From positions 1,736,001-1,800,000 of the forward strand of contig CAWJOU010000005.1 of the NCBI GenBank assembly GCA_963844575.1: a DNA stretch of 64,000 bases, read 5' to 3'. Below the pieces are notes generated by a model. It saw only the letters and a program-made list of their open reading frames with translations, was not told the origin of the DNA and ran no database searches. A program made the position numbers and the translations under genes. This document shows positions 42,465 through 51,331 of this stretch, one piece after another (positions within the stretch are counted from its first letter, which is position 1; every line of letters begins with the position of its first letter). The stretch comes from DASZUK01 sp963844575. GTDB taxonomy: Bacteria > Actinomycetota > Acidimicrobiia > Acidimicrobiales > RAAP-2.

Positions 42465-43397
42465 ATGACCCCCCCGTCCCCGACATCGCCCACGGGCCAG
42501 CAGTGGGTGCTCGGTCACGGGTCGCAGCAGCTCGTCGTCACCGAGGTCGGCGCGACGATCCGGGCCTATCGGGCCGGCGGGGTCGACGTGATCGACGGCT
42601 TCGGAGCCGACGAGTGGTCGCACAGCGGCCGCGGCCAGGTTCTGGCGCCGTGGCCGAACCGGCTCGGCGACGGTCGGTACCGGTTCGGCGACGTCGCCGC
42701 CCAGGCCGCGCTCGACGAACCGGAGCTGCGCAACGCCATCCACGGCCTCGTCCGCTGGCTGCCGTGGCGGGTCGACGGCCAGGCCCAGAACGTCCTCACG
42801 CTCTCGTGCCCGGTCCGCCCGACGCCGGGCTACCCGTTCACGCTCGACCTGCGGATCGAGTACCGGCTGGGCCGGGACGGCCTGACGGTGGCGACGACGG
42901 CGACGAACGTCGGCGGCGACGCCCTACCGTTCGGGCTCGGCTTCCACCCGTATCTGACGGTCGGCGGGGAGCGGGTCGACAGCGCCCTCCTCCGGGTGCC
43001 GGCCACCCACCGGCTCATCACCGACGCCCGGGCGCTCCCGACCGGCGAGCTCCAGCCGGTCGCCGCGACCGAGTACGACTTCACTGCCGGCCGGTCGATC
43101 GGGACGACCCGGATGGACACGGCGTTCACCGGCCTCCAACGGGACGGCACCGGCCGGGCGTGGGCGACGCTCCACGACCCGGTCGCCGGGCGCGGCGTCG
43201 ACCTGTGGGTCGACGACCGGTTCGGTTACCTCATGTGTTACACCGGCGACACGCTCGGCGACGCCGAGCGGCGGCGGACGGCCGTCGCCATCGAGCCGAT
43301 GACGTGCCCGCCCGACGCGTTCCGGTCCGGTAAGGACGTCGTCGTCCTCGAACCGGGCGAGCGGTGGGAGGGGAGCTGGGGGCTGCGGCCCACCTAG
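42465..43397 (+). CDS. Aldose 1-epimerase (galactose mutarotase family)
   Basis: A 310-residue beta-sandwich protein. Key residues: His in NAIHGLVRWLPW, His in LGFHPYLTVGG (with PF at start), Asp in RMDTAFTG and Glu in AIEPMTCPPDAF, which is the catalytic set for interconversion of alpha and beta anomers of hexoses. The family covers both true mutarotases and close relatives with unclear sugar specificity. ATG 42465 has only a weak ribosome site. Confidence 0.9.
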   Translation: MTPPSPTSPTGQQWVLGHGSQQLVVTEVGATIRAYRAGGVDVIDGFGADEWSHSGRGQVLAPWPNRLGDGRYRFGDVAAQAALDEPELRNAIHGLVRWLPWRVDGQAQNVLTLSCPVRPTPGYPFTLDLRIEYRLGRDGLTVATTATNVGGDALPFGLGFHPYLTVGGERVDSALLRVPATHRLITDARALPTGELQPVAATEYDFTAGRSIGTTRMDTAFTGLQRDGTGRAWATLHDPVAGRGVDLWVDDRFGYLMCYTGDTLGDAERRRTAVAIEPMTCPPDAFRSGKDVVVLEPGERWEGSWGLRPT

Positions 43398-43450
43398 GCC
43401 TGAGCGGGCTGGGCGGCCTAAGCGGGTTGGGCGGCCTAAGCGGGTTGGGC
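43397..43450. repeat. 18-bp tandem repeat at a convergent gene junction (three copies)
   Basis: GGCCTGAGCGGGCTGGGC (43397-43414) and two copies of GGCCTAAGCGGGTTGGGC (43415-43432, 43433-43450). It begins at the end of the epimerase stop codon, and its last unit contains the stop codon of the convergent DUF2236 gene. The preceding unit carries the same CTA in phase with that frame. Confidence 0.75.
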
Positions 43451-44368
43451 GGGCGGCGCCACCGCCCAGCGGAGGCCGGTGCAGAACGCCCGGGCCGCCG
43501 GGGTCACGAGGAGCGGGTCGACGAGTGGCGGCAGCGGGATCCGGAGCTCGTCGCGGGCCCACCCGGGCAAGAGGGTGACCGCGGCCGAGACGATGACCGC
43601 GTGGACGGCCCGGTCGTTCGGTCGCCGGGCGACCCCGTGGCGCAGGAAGTCCCGGGCGGCCAGCGCCTGCGGCCCGGCGTAGAGGGTGGGGCGGACGCGC
43701 TGCAGGTAGGCGGTCGCCTCGTCGGCGGTCGTCGGCACCCACTCGGCGCCGAGCGCCCGGGCGACGGGCGCGGTCTCGGCCCAGTAGGCATCCCGTTCGG
43801 GCGCGGTGATCGGCCGGCGCCCGAACCGTTGGCACGCGGCGAGGAAGCTGGTCATCTCGGCGACGTGGATCCACGTCACGAGGTCCGGGTCATCGGCCGA
43901 GTACGGCCGCCCGTCGGGGGCGACGCCGTGGACCCGGCGGTGGACCCGGCGGACCTGCTCGATGGCGTCCTCGGCCTGCTCGACGGTGCCGAACGTCGTG
44001 TAGCCGACGAAGGACGCGGTCCGCCGCAGCCGGCCGAGCGCGTCGTCGCGGTAGTTCGAGTGATCGGCGACGCCGGCCATGGCGAGGGGATGGAGACTCT
44101 GGAGCAGTAGGGCGCTGAGCCCACCGATCAGCATCGACGGGAGGTCACCGTGGACCAGCCGGGCGACGCTCCCCGGCGCCAGGAACGCGTTGTCCGGATC
44201 CATGACCGGCGGGACCGGGTCGGGCGGGACGCCGAGGGACCGGCGGACGTTCCGCCGCAGGTCGGTCCGGGCGGGCTCGATCAGCGCGTCGAGCACGCGG
44301 AGCGGCAGGCGGACCGGAGCGAGGGCGATGTCGCGGGCCAGCTGTAGCGGCGAGGCGACGGCGGGCAC
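43436..44368 (-). CDS. DUF2236 / MpaB-like oxygenase-family protein
   Basis: A 310-residue protein of the DUF2236 (MpaB/Lcp-related) group, suspected heme- or iron-dependent oxygenases. Recognisable parts are GLSALLLQSLHPLAMAGVAD with the conserved His, YRDDALGRLRRTASFVGYTTF and WIHVAEMTSFL, each holding family His/Arg/Thr positions. I chose the GTG at 44368; an upstream ATG at 44446 would overlap the divergent PanE-like gene. The substrate is unknown. Confidence 0.85.
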   Translation of the reverse strand: MPAVASPLQLARDIALAPVRLPLRVLDALIEPARTDLRRNVRRSLGVPPDPVPPVMDPDNAFLAPGSVARLVHGDLPSMLIGGLSALLLQSLHPLAMAGVADHSNYRDDALGRLRRTASFVGYTTFGTVEQAEDAIEQVRRVHRRVHGVAPDGRPYSADDPDLVTWIHVAEMTSFLAACQRFGRRPITAPERDAYWAETAPVARALGAEWVPTTADEATAYLQRVRPTLYAGPQALAARDFLRHGVARRPNDRAVHAVIVSAAVTLLPGWARDELRIPLPPLVDPLLVTPAARAFCTGLRWAVAPPAQPA

Positions 44369-44432
44369 GGGCCCAGCTTGGCACGGACCCCTCGTCGGGC
44401 CCGGTCGAGGGGGTCCATGGCAACATCCGTCC

Positions 44433-45428
44433 ATGCGATTCGTCATCTACGGCGCCGGCGCGATCGGGGGGCTCGTCGGCGGTTGTCTCTACGAGGCCGG
44501 CCATCGGGTCGAGCTGATCGCCCGCGGGCGCCACCTGGCCGCCATCCAGGCCGGTGGGTTGGTCGTCGAGTGGCCGGACCGGCGGGCGGTGCTCGACGTC
44601 CCGGCGGTCGGCGGTCCGGACGAGCTGGACTGGTCGGACGAGGTGGACCGGGCCGATCCGACGATCGTCGTCCTGACGATGAAGAGCCAGGACACGGAGA
44701 CGGCGTTGGAGGCGCTCGAGGCGGTGGCCCCACCCGAGACCCTGGTCGTCTGCGCCCAGAACGGGGTGGCGAACGAGCGCCGGGCGGTCCGCCGGTTCGC
44801 CAACACGTACGGGCTATGCGTGATGTGCCCCGCGACCCACCTCGAACCAGGGGTCATCCGCGGTCATTCGGTGCCGATCAGCGGGCTGATGGACCTCGGC
44901 CGCTTCCCGTCCGGCGTCGACGCGACCGCCGAGGCCGTCGCCGAGGCGTTCGGCGGCGCCACGTTCGAGTCGGTGGCCCGTCCGGACATCATGCGCTGGA
45001 AGTACCGCAAGCTCCTCATGAACCTGTCGAACGCCATCGACGCGATGTGCGGGACGGCCGGACGGGACACCGAGATCAAGCACCTGGCGACGGCCGAGGG
45101 GGAAGCCGTGCTGGCGGCCGCCGGGATCGACGTCGCCAGCGTCGAGGAGGACCGGGAGCGCCGAGCCGACCGGGTGCAGATGCTGCCGATCGGTGGATCG
45201 CCGTGGGCCGGCGGATCGTCGTGGCAGAGCCTGGCCCGCGGCACCGGCACCATCGAGACCGACTTCTTGAACGGCGAGATCGCCCTGCTCGGGCGGCTCC
45301 ACGGGGTGCCGGCGCCGGTCAACGCCTTCCTGCAACGCCGGGCCGTCGCGGCCGCCCGGACCGGCGCCCGGCCGGGAGACGTCACGCCCGAAGAGCTGTT
45401 GGCGGAGCTGGCCTCGGTCGCGGTGTAG
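44433..45428 (+). CDS. Ketopantoate reductase family protein (PanE/ApbA-like)
   Basis: A 331-residue NADPH-dependent reductase. N-terminal Rossmann motif GAGAIGGLVGGCL at residues 7-19, cofactor loop ARGRHLAAIQ, Lys in MRWKYRKLLMNLSNAIDAM, and substrate-binding C-terminal helices. The family includes true ketopantoate 2-reductase (pantothenate synthesis) and related 2-ketoacid reductases; there is no other pan gene here, so the activity is open. ATG 44433 lies 6 nt after CAACAT, a weak -10-like box. Confidence 0.82.
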   Translation: MRFVIYGAGAIGGLVGGCLYEAGHRVELIARGRHLAAIQAGGLVVEWPDRRAVLDVPAVGGPDELDWSDEVDRADPTIVVLTMKSQDTETALEALEAVAPPETLVVCAQNGVANERRAVRRFANTYGLCVMCPATHLEPGVIRGHSVPISGLMDLGRFPSGVDATAEAVAEAFGGATFESVARPDIMRWKYRKLLMNLSNAIDAMCGTAGRDTEIKHLATAEGEAVLAAAGIDVASVEEDRERRADRVQMLPIGGSPWAGGSSWQSLARGTGTIETDFLNGEIALLGRLHGVPAPVNAFLQRRAVAAARTGARPGDVTPEELLAELASVAV

Positions 45429-45441
45429 CACCGCGACTGGC

Positions 45442-47730
45442 TCAGTCGCTGTGTAGCGCGGCCCGGATCTCCTCGGCCGGGTCGGGCGGCGGCACGCCGG
45501 GCGTCTGGACGCGGACCTCGACGAGGTCGCCGTTCCACGGGGCCGGCGGCGTGTAGCGGGTCGACACCGGGAGGCCGACGTCGCGGCCGAGCCGGAAGCC
45601 GGCGCCGCCGTGCTGGATGGCCAGTGGCAGCATGCCGTCGAACTCGAGCCGGCCGACCGGCACGTCGTCGTGCAGCAGCGTGAAGGTGCCGCGGTGGTCG
45701 TCGAGCAATGCGTAGTGGACACCGAGCGACTGGCGACCGGCCGGGACCGGCCGGTCGCCGACGACCTCGAGGCCGTCGCCGGCCCGGCAGAACGTGAAGA
45801 CGAGGCGGCCGTCGGCGACGAAGAGGGCGTAGCCGCCGTTCCAGTCGCCCATGGCGACGAGCACGCCGGCGGGCTCGTCGGTGACGTCGGTCACCGCGGT
45901 CATCCGGAAACCGCCCCACAGCATCGGCACGGACTCGTCGAACACCGGACCGCCGCCGGGCCGGAACGTGCGATCGGTGCCCGGCGGCCAGGCCGGCGGG
46001 ACGAGGGCCCCCATCCGGTTGACGAACGTGTCGTCGACCGGCAGGACCTGGTTGCGCCCGGCCTCGGCCAGCCAGCGCTCCTGCAGGTGCCGGGCGACGT
46101 CGGGGTGCTCGGCCGCGACGTCGGTCGACTCGGAGAAGTCGGTGCGGAGGTCGAAGACGGCCCAGTGGTCGTCGTCGAAGGCCCGGCTGCCGATCGCTGC
46201 CTCCTCCTCGTCGATGACGCCGACGGAGATGTGGTCGGTCGTCGCCTTCCAGCCTTGGTGCACGATCGACCGGGAGCCGAGCATCTCGAAGTACTGGGTC
46301 TCGCGGGGGTCAGCGGCGGCCGGGTCGTCGAACGTCGGGCGGAGGCTGGCGCCGTCGACCGGCTGCTGGGTGACGCCATCGACCGCGGCTGGCGGTTCGA
46401 GGCCGATCGCGTCGAGGACGGTCGGCATGAGGTCGATCACGTGGGCGAACTGCGTGCGCACCTGGCCCCTCGCCCCGGCGGCCATGCCGGCCGGCCAGTG
46501 GACGATCAGCGGCGTCCGCGTCCCGCCGAGCCACGTGTAGCGCTTCCAGAGGCGGAACGGCGTGTTCCCGGCCCACGCCCAGGCCCACGAGTAGTGGTTG
46601 TACGTCTTCGGACCGCCCCAGTCGTCGTAGGCGGCGAGGTTGTCGGCCATCGACTCGCGGACGCGGGCGGTGAACCGGTGCTCGTTGACGCTGCCGACGC
46701 GGCCGCCCTCCGCGCTGGCGCCGTTGTCCGAGAAGAGGAGGACGAGCGTGTTGTCGAGCTGGCCGGTCTCTTCGAGGAAGGCCAAGAGCCGGCCGATCTG
46801 GGCATCGGTGTGCGTCAGGAAGCCGGCGAAGACCTCCTGCTGGCGGGCGTGCATGCGCCGGTCGTCGGGCGCCAGGGCGTCCCAGGCGTCGACCCAGGGC
46901 GGCCGCTCGGTCAACACCGTGTCGTCGGGGACGATGCCGCCGGCGACCTGGCGGGCGAAGACCTCCTCCCGCCACGCGTCCCAGCCGTGGTCGAACGCCC
47001 CCCGGTACGGCTCGACCCACTCGGGCGCGACGTGGTGCGGCGCATGCATCGCGCCGAGCGCGAAGTACAAGAAGAACGGCTTGCCCGGCGCCGCCTGCTG
47101 CTGGTCGAGCACGTACTGCACCGCCCGATCGGCCAGGTCCTCGCTCAGGTGGTAGCCGTCGCCAGGCCCCGGCGGCGGGTCGACGTAGTGGTTGTCCTGG
47201 ACGACGTTCGGCGCCCAGTGGTTGGCGTCACCCTGGAGGAAGCCGTAGTACCGCTCGAAGCCGAGGCCGAGCGGCCAGCTGTCGAACGGCCCGGCCGCTG
47301 ACCGCTGGAACCGGGGCGTCAGGTGCCACTTGCCGACGGCCATCGTGCTGTAGCCGGCGTCGCGCAGGACGCGGGGGAGGGCGGCCGCGCTCTTCGGCAG
47401 CCGGGCCGTGTAGCCGGGGAAGCCGAGCGGGATGTCGGCCAGGAACCCCATGCCGACCGCGTGGTGGTTCCGGCCGGTGAAGAACGACGCCCTGGTCGGC
47501 GAGCAGAGGGAGGTGACGTGGAACCGGTTGTAGCGGAGCCCGCCGTTGGCGAGCGCGTCCATGTGCGGCGTGGCGATCCCCGAGCCGAACGAGCCGAGGT
47601 GGGCGAAGCCGGTGTCGTCGAGGACGATCGCCACCACGTTCGGCGCGCCGGCCGGTGGCTTCGGTTCGAGCGGCGGGACGGGCGTCGAGTCGGCGACGGT
47701 CAGGCCGAGGCGTTGCGGTCGTGGTGCCAT
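45442..47730 (-). CDS. Formylglycine-dependent arylsulfatase
   Basis: A 762-residue sulfatase. Metal ligands are Asp38-Asp39 in AIVLDDTGFAHLG, and the sulfatase signature SLCSPTRASFFTGR has Cys76, which is oxidised to formylglycine by the FGE enzyme. VGKWHL, SDNGASAEGG and the YTWLGGTRTPLIVHWPAG region are also typical. The C-terminal 200 residues form an additional beta domain. No signal peptide is seen from the chosen ATG (47730), so it is probably cytoplasmic; upstream in-frame sequence is non-coding. TAGTTT lies 8 nt upstream. Confidence 0.92.
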   Translation of the reverse strand: MAPRPQRLGLTVADSTPVPPLEPKPPAGAPNVVAIVLDDTGFAHLGSFGSGIATPHMDALANGGLRYNRFHVTSLCSPTRASFFTGRNHHAVGMGFLADIPLGFPGYTARLPKSAAALPRVLRDAGYSTMAVGKWHLTPRFQRSAAGPFDSWPLGLGFERYYGFLQGDANHWAPNVVQDNHYVDPPPGPGDGYHLSEDLADRAVQYVLDQQQAAPGKPFFLYFALGAMHAPHHVAPEWVEPYRGAFDHGWDAWREEVFARQVAGGIVPDDTVLTERPPWVDAWDALAPDDRRMHARQQEVFAGFLTHTDAQIGRLLAFLEETGQLDNTLVLLFSDNGASAEGGRVGSVNEHRFTARVRESMADNLAAYDDWGGPKTYNHYSWAWAWAGNTPFRLWKRYTWLGGTRTPLIVHWPAGMAAGARGQVRTQFAHVIDLMPTVLDAIGLEPPAAVDGVTQQPVDGASLRPTFDDPAAADPRETQYFEMLGSRSIVHQGWKATTDHISVGVIDEEEAAIGSRAFDDDHWAVFDLRTDFSESTDVAAEHPDVARHLQERWLAEAGRNQVLPVDDTFVNRMGALVPPAWPPGTDRTFRPGGGPVFDESVPMLWGGFRMTAVTDVTDEPAGVLVAMGDWNGGYALFVADGRLVFTFCRAGDGLEVVGDRPVPAGRQSLGVHYALLDDHRGTFTLLHDDVPVGRLEFDGMLPLAIQHGGAGFRLGRDVGLPVSTRYTPPAPWNGDLVEVRVQTPGVPPPDPAEEIRAALHSD

Positions 47731-47738
47731 CGAGAGTG

Positions 47739-47744
47739 AAACTA
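47739..47744 (-). promoter_or_regulatory. -10 box TAGTTT for the arylsulfatase gene
   Basis: On the minus strand TAGTTT is 8 nt from the ATG at 47730, again without a ribosome site in between. Confidence 0.4.
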
Positions 47745-47807
47745 CCGGCCACCAGGGCCGGCTGCACGATCGGCCGCCGGCGAGGGCCTCCGCCGCCGGC
47801 TCGAGCG

Positions 47808-48014
47808 TCAGCCGGCGAGGATCTCCACCTCGGCGTCCGGCGACGTCGGCACCTTCAGCCACCGTTCGGGCGTGTCCTCGATGAACGCGATCATCCCGTC
47901 GCGGCCGAGGAACCGCGGCTCGACCCGGGCGACGGTGATCTCGACGTCGCGCAGCCGGATGCGGTCACCGGCGACGACCTGGCCGGCCGTCCTCGTCTCC
48001 CAGTTCTCGGCCAT
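47808..48014 (-). CDS. Small hypothetical protein, 68 aa
   Basis: A 68-residue protein beginning MAENWETRTAGQVVAGDRIR, predicted to be a small beta-rich domain (RDVEITVARVEPRFLGRDGM). It is not recognised by name. The start is fixed by AGAGGGAGC about 9 nt before the ATG at 48014; the frame is open further upstream but that sequence is not protein-like. It sits alone between divergently placed genes. Confidence 0.72.
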   Translation of the reverse strand: MAENWETRTAGQVVAGDRIRLRDVEITVARVEPRFLGRDGMIAFIEDTPERWLKVPTSPDAEVEILAG

Positions 48015-48152
48015 GTCGTGCGCTCCCTCTGCTCGCTGCCCATTGCTGCCGGCGCCGTCGTCCGCACGGCGCCGGGCGGCACCTGCGTTCCCCGCCGGCC
48101 GGGCCGTTGGCCCGCCGACGCCGGATCGCACCCTACCGCCGACGGCGTGCCC

Positions 48153-48158
48153 TACCCT
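48153..48158 (+). promoter_or_regulatory. -10 box TACCCT for the proteasome-like peptidase gene
   Basis: TACCCT lies 8 nt before the ATG at 48167 without a ribosome site. Confidence 0.4.
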
Positions 48159-48166
48159 GCTCCGGC

Positions 48167-48880
48167 ATGACGTACTGCCTGGCGATGCGGTTGGACGAGG
48201 GACTGCTCTTCCTCGCCGACACCCGGACGAACGCCGGCGTGGACGACGTCGGCGTGGTCCGGAAGCTGCACGTCCTCGTGGCCGCAGCCGATCGGGTCCT
48301 CGTCCTGGCGTCGGCCGGGAACCTAGGGACGACCCAGGAAGTCCTCGACCGCCTGGGTCGTGATCCGGCCCGGCTGACCGGGACGGCCCACCTGTTCGAG
48401 GCCGCGCTCTGCGTCGGGCAGGTCGGCCAGGAGGTCGTCGCCGAACACCAGCAGGCCCTCGGGAACGCCGATGCCACCGTGTCGTTCATTCTCGGCGGCC
48501 AGATCGGCGACGATCCGCCCGACCTGCTCCGCATCTACCCGGAAGGGAACTACATCCGGGCTTCCGACGACCGTCCGTTCCTGCAGATCGGCGAGACGAA
48601 GTACGGGAAGTTCATCCTCGAGTTCGGGGCGGCCGCCCACCTCTCCCCGGAGGGGGCGGCGAAGGTCGCTGTCACCTCGATGATGAGCACCGCCCGGGAG
48701 AACGTCGCCGTCGGGCCTCCTTACGACCTGGCGATCTACCGTCGCGGCTCGTTCCGACTTGACCAGCGCCGGATCGCCGCCGACGACCCGTTCCTGGCGG
48801 CGGCGGCCGCAGTCTGGGAGCGCCACCTGCTGGCGACCATCGACGAGCTGCCTCCGGTGGAGCTGCCCGGCGGCAAGTGA
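48167..48880 (+). CDS. Predicted proteasome-type Ntn-hydrolase peptidase
   Basis: A 237-residue protein resembling the proteasome-type protease family (COG3484). After the Met the sequence is TYCLAMRLDEGLLFLADTRTNAG, which matches an N-terminal Thr nucleophile followed by the Asp of the proteasome beta fold; LASAGNLGTTQEVLD and SFILGGQIGD are further family phrases. The family is found in bacteria with and without the 20S proteasome, often next to other genes of unknown role. The N-terminal Met must be removed to expose Thr2. The substrate is unknown. Confidence 0.85.
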   Translation: MTYCLAMRLDEGLLFLADTRTNAGVDDVGVVRKLHVLVAAADRVLVLASAGNLGTTQEVLDRLGRDPARLTGTAHLFEAALCVGQVGQEVVAEHQQALGNADATVSFILGGQIGDDPPDLLRIYPEGNYIRASDDRPFLQIGETKYGKFILEFGAAAHLSPEGAAKVAVTSMMSTARENVAVGPPYDLAIYRRGSFRLDQRRIAADDPFLAAAAAVWERHLLATIDELPPVELPGGK

Positions 48881-48902
48881 GCTGGGCCAGCAACGAGCTG
48901 AG

Positions 48903-49067
48903 CTACCAACGATAGAAGTGCCGGTTCCCCGCGTTCTCGCCCCGGCCGACCACGAAGCCGACGAGCCATAGGACCAATAGCACCGCGGCCACGATCCACA
49001 GGACGTGCAACGCGAAGCCAAATCCGGCCACGAGCAGAACCACCAAGAGCGCCAACAACAAAAGCAT
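48903..49067 (-). CDS. Small hydrophobic membrane protein, 54 aa
   Basis: A 54-residue peptide, MLLLLALLVVLLVAGFGFAL then HVLWIVAAVLLVLWLVGFVV, ending ENAGNRHFYRW. It has two closely spaced membrane helices and a basic/aromatic tail. It resembles a widespread actinobacterial 'hydrophobic protein' family (ALWIIA core, RWYRW-type end). The start ATG at 49067 has AGAGGGG about 7 nt upstream. It is short enough to be missed by automatic gene callers. Confidence 0.7.
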   Translation of the reverse strand: MLLLLALLVVLLVAGFGFALHVLWIVAAVLLVLWLVGFVVGRGENAGNRHFYRW

Positions 49068-49229
49068 CTCCCACCCCTCTCCGTCGGACCCCGTCTGGGG
49101 TCTCTGCCACCACCGCAGGGGCTACCCGGCCGCGTCGGGGGTCAAACGCCAGAAGCCGTGGACCGGACAGCACGCCGACCAGCTGGCCGGGTCGCTGGGT
49201 AGAGTCCAGAGCGACGACGAGGAGGAGCA

Positions 49230-49586
49230 ATGGACGAAGGACAACCCGTCTCGTACGAGGCGCTGCCGGTCGGCGCGGCCGTGCTCAGTGCAACGGGCGC
49301 CCAGTTCGGGACGGTGGAGCACGTCTTGCAGGTTCCAGAGCTTGACCTGTTCGACGGGATCGTCGTGAAGACGAAGCACGGTCTGCGATTCGTCGATCGT
49401 GACCAGGTGACGGAAATGACGACGACCTCGGTCCGTTGCGAGCTGACCGACGAAGAAGCCGCGAACCTTCCGGCGCCAAAAGGTGCCCTCGTTCTCCATC
49501 CCGACACCGCTCATGACGAAGGGTCCTCGCTGACCGCTCGATTTGGCCGCCTCTTTGGTAGAGAGCACTGGAAGGAACTGGAATAG
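49230..49586 (+). CDS. PRC-barrel-like protein, 118 aa
   Basis: A 118-residue protein with ALPVGAAVLSATGAQFGTVE at residues 11-30, which is the opening of a PRC-barrel-type domain (small beta-barrel first seen in RimM and photosynthetic reaction centres). The tail carries a hydrophilic region LPAPKGALVLHPDTAHDEG. No signal sequence is present. Strong ribosome site GAGGAGGAG 3 nt before the ATG. The role is unknown; it may bind RNA or proteins. Confidence 0.72.
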   Translation: MDEGQPVSYEALPVGAAVLSATGAQFGTVEHVLQVPELDLFDGIVVKTKHGLRFVDRDQVTEMTTTSVRCELTDEEAANLPAPKGALVLHPDTAHDEGSSLTARFGRLFGREHWKELE

Positions 49587-49636
49587 ATCGTTGTCCCGGC
49601 GCGCCGCATCGGCACGCGACGAAGGCAGTCCGTGGC

Positions 49637-51133
49637 TTAGAAGGCAGTGTCCACGGACGTCGGGAGACGACCATGCTCGGCCAACTGGTCCTTGGAGGCC
49701 CGGAGGAACACGAGGGCGACGACAGCCGCCACGGCCAAGATGGCGGTACTGACCCAAAAGCCCACGGTGTAGCCGTGGACCTCGGACTGGGCGATGGCGT
49801 CGGCGCTGTTGGCGTGGGCGGCGAGGAAGCCGGCCGCCGCGGTGGCGTAGAGGGTGTTCAAGAGGGCCGTCCCCAGGGATCCGCCGACCTGCTGGCTCAT
49901 GTTGAGGGCGGCGCTGGCCACCCCGGCGTTGCGGGACCCCACCCCGATGAGAGCGGCGCTGCTCATCGGCACGAAGGCCAGGCCGAAGCCGGTGCCGATG
50001 ACGATCTCCGCGGGGAGGATGTACATCACGAAACTGCTGTCCACTCCGATCTGGGTAAGCCAGCCGCAGGCCACGGCGGCGGCCAGCATCCCGCCGACCA
50101 ACAGCACGCGAGGGCCGACGGTGGGGAGGACCTTGCTGGCGACCGCCGCGCCAACGGCGATCCCGATGGTGAAGGGCAGGAAGGCGAATCCGGTCTTGAG
50201 GGCCGAGTAGTGAAGCGTGTTCTGGAGGTCGAAGGTCAAGAAGAGGAACAGCCCGAACATGGCCATCGCCGCCAGGAAGCGCAAGAGGAAGGAGCAGCCG
50301 CGGTTCCAGTCGACGACGATCCACATGGGCAACAACGGGTAGGTGGTCCGCTGCTCGATGATCACGAAGGTGGTCAGGAGAACCACCGCGGCCGCCAAGA
50401 AGCCGACGGTGGTCGGCGCACCCCATCCGTCGACAGTGGCCTGGGTGAACCCGTAGACCAGGGACACCAGCCCAGCCGTGGCGGTGATCACCCCGGGGAT
50501 GTCGTACCGGGTGTTGCCTTCCGCCTTGCTCTCCTTCACCAGTCGCAGGGCGAACAGGGCCGCCAGGACCGAGATGGGCACGTTGACCAGCAGGCACCAC
50601 CGCCAGGAGGCGTACTGGGTGAGGACTCCGCCAACGACCAGACCGATCGCCCCCCCGCCAGCGGAGATACCGCCGTAGACCGCGAAGGCCTTCGCCCGCT
50701 CGGTGGGCGCGCCGAAGGTCACGCTGATCAGCGACAGGCCGGCCGGAGCCAAGAGTGCGGCAAACCCTCCCTGGAGGGCTCGGGCGCTGAACAGCATGGC
50801 GGCGTTCTGGGCGACTCCACCGAGGGCGGAGGCGACGGCGAAGCCGAGGAGGCCGATGACGAGCGCGCGCTTGCGGCCCACGAAGTCGGCGATCCGGCCG
50901 CCGAGCAGCAGCAGGCCGCCGAAGGCGAGCCCGTAGGCGGTGATCACCCATTGCCGGTTGTCGACGGAGATGTGCAGGCCCCTCTGCACCGACGGGAGCG
51001 CGATCGTCACGATCGTTGCGTCGAGCGAGACGATGAGCGCGCCTACGGCGATGACCGCCAGCGCCAGCCACCGGCGGGGGTCGGGTGGCGCCGCCGATGG
51101 TGCGGTCGTCCCCGTGTCGTCGATGTTCGCCAT
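49637..51133 (-). CDS. MFS drug exporter, DHA2 (EmrB/QacA) family
   Basis: A 498-residue transporter with 14 predicted helices. Motif C-like SLDATIVTIALPSVQ and LGGRIADFVGRKRALVIG (motif A) mark the DHA2 drug:H+ antiporter family; later parts GGAIGLVVGGVLTQYASWRW and NAGVASAALNMSQQVGGSLG are also typical. It likely exports a hydrophobic toxic compound. No regulator is adjacent. ATG 51133; TAGCCT lies further upstream, giving a leader of about 8 nt. Confidence 0.9.
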   Translation of the reverse strand: MANIDDTGTTAPSAAPPDPRRWLALAVIAVGALIVSLDATIVTIALPSVQRGLHISVDNRQWVITAYGLAFGGLLLLGGRIADFVGRKRALVIGLLGFAVASALGGVAQNAAMLFSARALQGGFAALLAPAGLSLISVTFGAPTERAKAFAVYGGISAGGGAIGLVVGGVLTQYASWRWCLLVNVPISVLAALFALRLVKESKAEGNTRYDIPGVITATAGLVSLVYGFTQATVDGWGAPTTVGFLAAAVVLLTTFVIIEQRTTYPLLPMWIVVDWNRGCSFLLRFLAAMAMFGLFLFLTFDLQNTLHYSALKTGFAFLPFTIGIAVGAAVASKVLPTVGPRVLLVGGMLAAAVACGWLTQIGVDSSFVMYILPAEIVIGTGFGLAFVPMSSAALIGVGSRNAGVASAALNMSQQVGGSLGTALLNTLYATAAAGFLAAHANSADAIAQSEVHGYTVGFWVSTAILAVAAVVALVFLRASKDQLAEHGRLPTSVDTAF

Positions 51134-51331
51134 AGCCCGTCTTCAATCAGGCTACTGACTTAATTGCTGCTGCGACGGTCCGGGGTCCGGGGCCCGAGGC
51201 ACTGCGTCAGTTCTCGTTGGTGGGGCTTGGTCTTGTCGTCGCGGCCGAACCCGATGCGACCCGAGTCGCCCAGGTTCCGGCGCCCAGCACGTCCCACCGC
51301 GCCGGTTGATCCCGCCAGCGCGAGCCGCTCC

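Noticed and set aside
51134..51331. A gene between the DHA2 exporter and the frameshifted membrane protein
   Set aside because: The open frames there (for example 51164-51379 plus) are low-information and lack ribosome sites. I see nothing identifiable in this 198-bp gap.
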